From positions 9,329 to 73,328 of the forward strand of contig JAXGWH010000002.1 of NCBI GenBank assembly GCA_040773385.1: a stretch of 64,000 nt of DNA. The letters are read 5' to 3'. Each line of letters begins with the position of its first letter. The first letter of the stretch is position 1. Below, in pieces: positions 56,502-64,000 of the stretch. The DNA comes from Aeriscardovia sp040773385 (GTDB lineage Bacteria; Actinomycetota; Actinomycetes; Actinomycetales; Bifidobacteriaceae). Under the pieces are notes generated by a model that saw only the letters and a list, made by a program, of their open reading frames with translations, did not search any database and was not told the DNA's origin. A program made the translations under genes and the position numbers.

Positions 56502-57275
56502 TCAGACGATATAGGCCTGCCAGAAGAAGTAGCCGGCCTGGATGAAGGCGAGGACGGCGATCACCCGGCGCATCACCTTGGCGGGGATGTAGCGCAACAG
56601 CACCGGTCCGACGAGACCGCCGAGGAACATCCCGACGGCCATGGGGACGGCGTCGAGCCAGTACACCTTCGAGAAGAACGAGTAGGTGATGAGCGCGACG
56701 AGGTCCGCGAGCCCGCAGATCACGTTGCGGATGGCGTTGATGACGGTGAACCGCCCTCCCACCACGTAGGTGAGGATGACGAGGACGACCACCCCGCCGG
56801 CAGCGCCGAAATAGCCCTCGTAGACACCCATCACCACGAGCAGGAATGAGAACAGCACCTTCTGCCAGAGCGGGCGGACGGCGTCAGGCGCCGACTCGTG
56901 GCGTCCGGAGACGAGGATCATCACACCGGCGAACGCGATGAAGAACGGCACGGCCTTCTCGAACGCCGTCGAGGGGAAGGTGAGCAGCAGCACCGAGCCG
57001 ATGATCGAGCCGATGACGGTGCAGGCGGCGAGGCCACCGACCGTTTCCCATCTGCCTTTGAGCTCCCTGCCGGAGGTGAGGGTGGCGCCGGCGCTGTTGG
57101 CGATGATCGCCACGTCGTTCGTCACGTTCGCGTAGACGGGCGGGATCCCCACCGACAGGAGCACCGGGTACGAAATGAGCGAGGCGAACGAGGCCATCGA
57201 CGAGGACAGCCCGGCGAAGAACCCGCCGACGAGCAGATAGGCCATGAGGGCGGGGAAAGGCAGATGGGAGAGCAC
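56502..57275 (-). CDS. TSUP-family permease (TauE/SafE-like)
   Basis: A 257-residue membrane protein with about eight hydrophobic segments. The duplicated TSUP pattern is visible: LLVGGFFAGLSSSMASFASL in the first half and GVYEGYFGAAGGVVVLVILT in the second. Family members transport sulfite, sulfoacetate or other anions; the substrate is unknown. A GTG at 57275 with TGAGG upstream gives the full N terminus; ATG 57245 is an alternative. It converges on the aldo/keto reductase. Confidence 0.9.
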   Translation of the reverse strand: MLSHLPFPALMAYLLVGGFFAGLSSSMASFASLISYPVLLSVGIPPVYANVTNDVAIIANSAGATLTSGRELKGRWETVGGLAACTVIGSIIGSVLLLTFPSTAFEKAVPFFIAFAGVMILVSGRHESAPDAVRPLWQKVLFSFLLVVMGVYEGYFGAAGGVVVLVILTYVVGGRFTVINAIRNVICGLADLVALITYSFFSKVYWLDAVPMAVGMFLGGLVGPVLLRYIPAKVMRRVIAVLAFIQAGYFFWQAYIV

Positions 57276-57393
57276 GGGCCTCAGTGTAGCCGGGCCCGGC
57301 CCTCCCCCCGCCCTATGTTTCAGCTATGTGCCGGCACCGATACCGGCAGTGCCGGGCAGCCCGCGTTTGTCTGTCACGGGCATCCGAAACCGG

Positions 57394-57720
57394 TCAGCGG
57401 CGGATGAACCTGTCGTCGCCCGGGGCCTGCCCGATGTCCGTGTAGCGGCGGACCGTCATATGGAGGTCATATTTGTCACGGAGCTCGGCGATCTTTTTCA
57501 TCATCGGAGAGTCGTGGTGCTTGTCGATGGCGGCCTGGTCACGCCAGCGGTCGATGAGCAGGAGGGTCTCCGGATCGTCATACGAGATGTAGTACTGGTA
57601 GCCCTCGTTGCCGTCGAGCGCACGGATGGCGTCGACGGTGCCGCTGGAGACCATCTCGTCGGCGAACTTGCGTGCCGCGCCGTTTTTGCCCGTGTAGGTC
57701 AGATTGATGGTGATGGCCAT
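57394..57720 (-). CDS. Antibiotic biosynthesis monooxygenase (ABM)-domain protein
   Basis: A 108-residue single-domain protein: MAITINLTYTGKNGAARKFA, YYISYDDPETLLLIDRWRDQ, AAIDKHHDSPMMKKIAELRD. This is the dimeric alpha+beta ABM fold of putative quinol monooxygenases and LsrG-like enzymes. GGAGGAGAAT precedes ATG 57720. The substrate is unknown. It lies 56 bases after guaA and may be co-transcribed with it. Confidence 0.88.
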   Translation of the reverse strand: MAITINLTYTGKNGAARKFADEMVSSGTVDAIRALDGNEGYQYYISYDDPETLLLIDRWRDQAAIDKHHDSPMMKKIAELRDKYDLHMTVRRYTDIGQAPGDDRFIRR

Positions 57721-57776
57721 ATTCTCCTCCTTATAAAGAGGCACCGGAGCACCTACCCCGACGCCTGCAACAAACC

Positions 57777-59339
<1,563 letters not shown>

Positions 59340-59763
59340 ATGGCTCCTTCTAAATGAGAGGGGATACGTCTGTTTTGCCTGTATTTTCGCAGTCGAAGAC
59401 GACATGGCCGCCCGATTGCGCCCACCGCTTCGCCCTGCCCGCCGGCCGTCAGGACCCGCTGGCCGGTAGACGGGCTGTGAGACCTGGGCTCCGAGCGGAA
59501 CTCTGGCGTGATCGTCTTTGGGTCCGGCCGGTTGCGACGGGCGGGCGGGTGAGGCGTCGACATGGGCGCTTTTCTTTCGCCTGCGGACGAACATTGCCCC
59601 ATATCGGTGTGATGGCACCGTTTATGCGTGTCCGGTCGCGTCGTTCCCATAAACTTGACGGCGACACGGATGCGTGGTCCATGGGAACAAAGGCGTTGCC
59701 TTTGCCACCGGCAGGCCCCGTCCACGTAAAGAACAAATGATCACAAAGAATGCAGGAGCACAC
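59340..59763. other. Divergent region guaA-xfp, no gene
   Basis: 424 bases, with no supported gene despite open frames on both strands. It must hold the strong promoter of xfp. An 8-bp inverted repeat GTTCCCAT (59643-59650) / ATGGGAAC (59681-59688) brackets TTGACG (59655-59660), a possible -35 box, about 75-120 bases ahead of the xfp start. No convincing -10 box could be fixed. Confidence 0.5.
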
Positions 59764-62247
59764 ATGACGAATCCTGTTATTGGCACCCCTTGGAAGAAGC
59801 TCGGCAGGCCGGTTTCCGAGGAAGCACTCGAGGGCGTCGACAAGTATTGGCGCACGGCGAACTACATGGCCATCGGCCAGATCTACCTGCGCAGCAACCC
59901 GCTGATGCGTCCGCCGTTCACCCGTGACGACCTCAAATATCGTCTCGTCGGCCACTGGGGCACCACCTCGGGCCTCAACTTCCTGCTTGGCCACATCAAC
60001 CGCCTCATCGCCGACCACCAGCAGAACACCGTCTTCATCATGGGCCCGGGCCACGGCGGCCCCGCCGGCACCGCGCAGTCCTATCTGGACGGCACGTATC
60101 ACGAGTACTACCCGGAAATCACCGATGACGAGAAGGGTCTGCAGAAGTTCTTCCGTCGCTTCTCGTACCCGGGCGGCGTCCCGTCCCACTTCGCGCCGGA
60201 GACCCCCGGCTCCATCCACGAGGGCGGCGAGCTCGGCTACGCGCTCTCCCATGCCTATGGCGCGGCGCTGAACAACCCGAGCCTGTTCGTGCCCGCCGTC
60301 GTGGGTGACGGCGAGGCCGAGACCGGCCCGCTGGCCACCAGCTGGCAGACCAACAAGCTCATGAACCCGCGCACCGACGGCATCGTGCTGCCGATCCTGC
60401 ACCTCAACGGCTACAAGATCGCCAACCCGACCATCCTCTCGCGCATCTCCGATGAGGAGCTCCACGACTTCTTCCACGGCATGGGCTACGAGCCGTACGA
60501 GTTCGTCGCCGGCTTCGACGATGAGGACCACATGTCCATCCACCGTCGTTTCGCCGACCTGCTCGAGCAGGTCTTCGACGAGATCTGCGACATCAAGGCC
60601 GCGGCGCAGACGAACGACATGGAGCGTCCGTTCTACCCGATGATCATCTTCCGCACGCCGAAGGGCTGGACCTGCCCGAAGTACATCGACGGCAAGAAGA
60701 CCGAGGGCAGCTGGCGTTCGCACCAGGTGCCGCTGGCCTCCGCCCGCGACTCCAAGGAGCACTTCGAGGTCCTCAAGAACTGGCTCGAGTCCTACAAGCC
60801 GGAGGAGCTCTTCGACGAGAACGGCACCGTCCGCCATGAGGTCACCGACTTCATGCCGAAGGGCGAGCTGCGCATCGGCCAGAACCCGAACGCCAACGGT
60901 GGCCGCATCCTCAAGCCGCTCGACCTGCCCAAGCTCGACGATTACAAGATCGAGGGCGTCGAGAAGTACGGCCATGGCTGGGGCCAGACCGAGGCCACCC
61001 GCGTCATGGGCGAGTACGTGCGCGACATCATCCGCCGCAACCCGGATAACTTCCGCGTGTTCTCCCCGGATGAGAACGCCTCCAACCGCTTCCAGGCCGC
61101 CTACGAGGTCACCAAGAAGCAGTGGGACGCCGGCTACCTCTCCGACCAGACCGACCATGACCTCGCCGTCTCCGGCCAGGTCATCGAGATGCTCTCCGAG
61201 CACCAGATGGAGGGTCTGCTCGAGGGCTACCTGCTCACCGGCCGTCACGGCATGTGGAGCTCCTACGAGTCCTTCGTCCATGTCATCGACTCCATGCTCA
61301 ACCAGCATGCGAAGTGGCTCGAGGCCACCGTCCGCCACATCCCGTGGCGCAAGCCGATCGCGTCGATGAACCTCGTCGTCAGCTCCCACGTGTGGCGTCA
61401 GGATCACAACGGCTTCTCACATCAGGATCCGGGCGTGACCTCCCTGCTGCTCAACAAGAACTTCCACAACGACCACGTCGTCGAGATCTACTTCGCCCCG
61501 GACGCGAACGGCCTGCTCGCCATCGCCGAGCGCTGCTTCAAGTCCCGCAACAAGATCAACGCGATCATCGCCGGCAAGCAGCCTGCCTACACCTGGCTCT
61601 CCCTCGATGAGGCCCGTGAGGAGCTCGAGAAGGGCGTCGCCGAGTGGAAGTGGGCGTCCAACGCCAAGTCCAACGACGAGGTCCAGGTCGTCCTCGCCTC
61701 CGCCGGCGATGTGCCGACCCAGGAGATCATGGCCGCGGCCGACCGCCTCAACAAGCTCGGCGTGAAGTTCAAGGTCGTCAACGTCATGCGACTGCTGTCG
61801 ATCCAGAACGCCAAGGAGAACGACGAGGCCGTCTCCGACGAGGAGTTCACTGATCTCTTCACCGCCAACAAGCCGGTCCTCTTCGCCTATCACTCCTATG
61901 CGGGTGATATCCGCCAGCTCATCTGGGATCGTCCGAACCACGACAACTTCAACGTCCATGGCTACAAGGAGGAGGGCTCCACCACCACCCCGTACGACAT
62001 GGTCCGCGTGAACGACATGGATCGCTACGAGCTCACCGCAGAGGCCCTGCGCATGGTCGACGCCGACAAGTTCGCCGACGAGATCAACAAGCTCGAGAAG
62101 TTCCGCACCACGGCCTTCCAGTTCGCCGTCGACAACGGCTACGACGATCCGGACTACACCGACTGGGTGTGGCCGGGCGTCCGTACTGATCTCCAGGGCG
62201 GCGACGTCCACATGGCGATCAACACCGCCGGCGACAACGAGAAGTGA
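59764..62247 (+). CDS. xfp: Xylulose-5-phosphate/fructose-6-phosphate phosphoketolase
   Basis: An 827-residue thiamine diphosphate enzyme, the full length for this family. It begins MTNPVIGTPWKKLGRPVSEE and contains GHWGTTSGLNFLLGHINRLI, FIMGPGHGGPAGTAQSYLDG, VVGDGEAETGPLATSWQTNK and the C-terminal LLTGRHGMWSSYESFVHVID. It splits fructose-6-P or xylulose-5-P to acetyl phosphate, the central step of the bifid shunt. A CAGGAGCACAC site precedes ATG 59764. Its codon use is strongly biased (GAG, CTC, ATC), as expected for a very highly expressed gene. The product acetyl phosphate is used by pta and acetate kinase. Confidence 0.99.
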   Translation: MTNPVIGTPWKKLGRPVSEEALEGVDKYWRTANYMAIGQIYLRSNPLMRPPFTRDDLKYRLVGHWGTTSGLNFLLGHINRLIADHQQNTVFIMGPGHGGPAGTAQSYLDGTYHEYYPEITDDEKGLQKFFRRFSYPGGVPSHFAPETPGSIHEGGELGYALSHAYGAALNNPSLFVPAVVGDGEAETGPLATSWQTNKLMNPRTDGIVLPILHLNGYKIANPTILSRISDEELHDFFHGMGYEPYEFVAGFDDEDHMSIHRRFADLLEQVFDEICDIKAAAQTNDMERPFYPMIIFRTPKGWTCPKYIDGKKTEGSWRSHQVPLASARDSKEHFEVLKNWLESYKPEELFDENGTVRHEVTDFMPKGELRIGQNPNANGGRILKPLDLPKLDDYKIEGVEKYGHGWGQTEATRVMGEYVRDIIRRNPDNFRVFSPDENASNRFQAAYEVTKKQWDAGYLSDQTDHDLAVSGQVIEMLSEHQMEGLLEGYLLTGRHGMWSSYESFVHVIDSMLNQHAKWLEATVRHIPWRKPIASMNLVVSSHVWRQDHNGFSHQDPGVTSLLLNKNFHNDHVVEIYFAPDANGLLAIAERCFKSRNKINAIIAGKQPAYTWLSLDEAREELEKGVAEWKWASNAKSNDEVQVVLASAGDVPTQEIMAAADRLNKLGVKFKVVNVMRLLSIQNAKENDEAVSDEEFTDLFTANKPVLFAYHSYAGDIRQLIWDRPNHDNFNVHGYKEEGSTTTPYDMVRVNDMDRYELTAEALRMVDADKFADEINKLEKFRTTAFQFAVDNGYDDPDYTDWVWPGVRTDLQGGDVHMAINTAGDNEK

Positions 62248-62290
62248 GCCTGACTCCTTCCTGTTGATGGCCTGAGGGCCTGAGACGCTG

Positions 62291-62341
62291 ATCCCCCATC
62301 CGAATGGATCCTCACTGATCCTCGGACGGGGGATTTTTTTA
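62291..62341 (+). terminator. Rho-independent terminator after xfp
   Basis: A 13-bp stem ATCCCCCATCCGA / TCGGACGGGGGAT (one mismatch), a loop of ~18 bases and a run of eight T, 43 bases after the stop. Confidence 0.95.
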
Positions 62342-62398
62342 TGCTCTGTCGTCCATCCCGATCTCCTCTTCTGTTACGGCGGGCGCGATAATGGAACC

Positions 62399-64000
62399 AT
62401 GACCAGCACAACAGCAGCACCGACATCCACACCCAGCAGGAATATCGGTATGGCACAGCCGAGCAATGTCACTGACGCCTCCGCCCAGGCATCGTCGATC
62501 ACCCACGACGATCATCCCACACGCATTTTTCTTTACTCACTGGCGACGCGCACATCAACGGAGCACATCGCGAGCTATCTGTATGGGCTGCTCGCCTCAC
62601 ACCATGAGCGTGTGGTGCGCATGGAGGCGATCAGCGAGAAGGAACCCTCCCAGGTGGCCGATATCACGCTGTCCTCGCCTCTGACGGGCACGACACTGCC
62701 GCGTTATCAGGCAGACGCGCAGGCAGCCCGGCTTGAGGCGGTGACAAACGTGCATCTGCTCGAACGGATGACACATCCCACGAGCGTGCTCCTGACCGGT
62801 CCGAGCGCCCATATGGGTATGGACCCGCTGCTCATCGAGGCCGGCTCGATGCTCGCCGCCGATCTGCAGGCACAGGTATTCCTGCTTGTCGCCGGCGAGG
62901 ACGGGCTCGATGCGCCCGATTCGTTCGAGGAGCTTCACACCCGCATCGCCTCCGCCATCTCCTGGGCCCGGCGCGGGGGCGCGCATATCTCTGGCGTGTT
63001 CGTCACTGACACGCCCGCCGATGCCCTTCCCGCCTACGTCAGTTCCGTGCCGGTCTGGTCGGCACAGTCGCCTGATGATGACGCCGTCTATGCCATTTGT
63101 CAGCGTCCCCTCACACCGGTCATCACGCCAGCGGCCTTCCAATACTCGTTGCTGGAGAAGGCACGGGCAGCCGGCAAGACGATCGTGCTGCCCGAATCCG
63201 AGGACAGGCGTGTGCTCACCGCCGCCAACTATCTGCTTGACCAGGGCATCGTGGGCATCCTGCTGTGCGGCAAGACAGAACAAATCCGCGAGCACGCCGA
63301 GTCCTTCGGCCTGCATGCCGTGGCCGAACGGGCGAAAATCCTCGAGCCGACCGATGACCTGCTGCACAAAATGGCCGACCGGCTCGTGAAAATCCGTGCG
63401 ACGAGCCGAAAACCGCTGACCACGGAGCAGGCGCTGGACCTCGTCCGCCAGCCCAGCTATTTCGGCACGATGTGCGTGGATATGGGACTCGCCGATGGGA
63501 TGGTCTCCGGCGCCGCGCATTCCACCGCCGACACCGTGCGTCCCGCACTGCAGGTCATCAAAACGCGTCCAGGCAACAAACTCGTCTCCGGGGCGATGAT
63601 CATGTGCCTCGACCAGCGCATCGATCTCTATGCGGATGTGGCGCTGCTGCCCAACCCCACCGCCGACCAGCTGGCCGAGGTGGCCCGCGAGTCCGCCCAC
63701 ACTGCACGGCTGTTCGGTCTGAACCCGGTGGTCGGCCTGCTCTCCTACTCCACCGGCACATCCGGCAAAGGTCCGGACGTGGACCTTGTGCGCGAGGCGG
63801 CGCAGAAAACAAAACAGGAGAACCCGGATCTGCCGGTGACCGGCCCGATCCAGTTCGATGCCGCCTGGAGCGAGGAGGTCGCCCAGATGAAAGCGCCGGA
63901 CGACCCGGTGGCCGGGCACGTCAACGTTTTCGTCCTGCCCGATCTCTCCTCGAGCAACGTGGCCGTCAAGGCCGTGCAGCGGGTGGGTCAGGCCGTCGCC
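62399..64000 (+). CDS. pta: Phosphate acetyltransferase (C-terminal end outside window)
   Basis: The first 534 codons are seen. A DRTGG/BioD-like N-terminal region (VLLTGPSAHMGMDPLLIEAG) is followed by the phosphotransacetylase domain: GKTIVLPESEDRRVLTAANY, MGLADGMVSGAAHSTADTVR, GLLSYSTGTSGKGPDVDLVR and VTGPIQFDAA. It interconverts acetyl phosphate and acetyl-CoA. It starts at ATG 62399; a later ATG at 62450 is possible. It follows xfp after a terminator, so it has its own promoter. The pairing with xfp is characteristic of Bifidobacteriaceae. Confidence 0.97.
   Translation, partial: MTSTTAAPTSTPSRNIGMAQPSNVTDASAQASSITHDDHPTRIFLYSLATRTSTEHIASYLYGLLASHHERVVRMEAISEKEPSQVADITLSSPLTGTTLPRYQADAQAARLEAVTNVHLLERMTHPTSVLLTGPSAHMGMDPLLIEAGSMLAADLQAQVFLLVAGEDGLDAPDSFEELHTRIASAISWARRGGAHISGVFVTDTPADALPAYVSSVPVWSAQSPDDDAVYAICQRPLTPVITPAAFQYSLLEKARAAGKTIVLPESEDRRVLTAANYLLDQGIVGILLCGKTEQIREHAESFGLHAVAERAKILEPTDDLLHKMADRLVKIRATSRKPLTTEQALDLVRQPSYFGTMCVDMGLADGMVSGAAHSTADTVRPALQVIKTRPGNKLVSGAMIMCLDQRIDLYADVALLPNPTADQLAEVARESAHTARLFGLNPVVGLLSYSTGTSGKGPDVDLVREAAQKTKQENPDLPVTGPIQFDAAWSEEVAQMKAPDDPVAGHVNVFVLPDLSSSNVAVKAVQRVGQAVA

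Noticed and set aside
59449..61407. About 650-codon minus-strand frame
   Set aside because: Antisense to xfp; its composition follows from the codon bias of xfp.

Overview
The window is high-G+C DNA from an actinobacterium, almost certainly a member of the Bifidobacteriaceae. The clearest sign is the pair at the right edge: a phosphoketolase gene (xfp, the key enzyme of the bifid shunt) followed by phosphate acetyltransferase (pta). Other signs are the actinobacterial gene orders hinT-phoH-ybeY-corC-era and rpsD ... DUF948-alaS-ruvX-mltG, a sufBDCSUT iron-sulfur operon, and a sortase-dependent pilus cluster. No rRNA, CRISPR array, insertion sequence or prophage was seen. One tRNA gene is present, tRNA-Leu(GAG).

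Layout, left to right. 1-9.3 kb: the 5' part of an ABC exporter, a small membrane protein, hemW coupled to lepA, rpsT, rplY (L25/CTC type), and a divergent acyl-CoA synthetase. 9.4-15.8 kb: a Gfo/Idh/MocA oxidoreductase, then era-corC-ybeY-phoH-hinT on the minus strand, with ATGA overlaps between phoH/ybeY, ybeY/corC and corC/era. 16-17.4 kb: tRNA-Leu, then a two-gene toxin-antitoxin-like module with an AbiEii-type nucleotidyltransferase. 17.7-26.1 kb: an MFS exporter, then a pilus locus (sortase, backbone pilin, tip adhesin) with a divergent LytTR response-regulator gene.

26.2-38.9 kb: an rRNA/tRNA methyltransferase, a fragment of an ABC transporter, a uracil/xanthine-type permease, the suf operon (B, D, C, S, U, T, with overlapping starts and stops), pyrG, and a prepilin-peptidase-like gene. 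39-50.6 kb: mltG-ruvX-alaS-small membrane protein-DUF948, a histidine phosphatase, a polytopic membrane protein, rpsD, and a UvrD/PcrA helicase. 50.8-64 kb: metabolic genes (amidohydrolase, MalY-type lyase, DUF3737, DUF488, flavodoxin-fold reductase, aldo/keto reductase, TSUP permease, ABM monooxygenase), then guaA, xfp and pta.

Most of the window is ordinary housekeeping DNA. The accessory signal is the pilus region. There the backbone pilin carries an in-frame TAG and an apparent one-base insertion right after its start codon. The neighbouring LytTR regulator is frameshifted inside its DNA-binding domain. The intergenic region between regulator and pilus operon holds a C10 homopolymer and a 16-bp perfect palindrome over the likely pilus promoter. 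This looks like a pilus system that is switched off, decaying or phase-variable.

Other unusual features are a 16-copy, 9-bp in-frame minisatellite at the start of sufC, a second C10 tract just upstream of the prepilin-peptidase-like gene, low-complexity tails on the helicase and on YbeY, and large inserts in SufU and SufS. Functional calls rest on motifs read by eye; no database search was possible.
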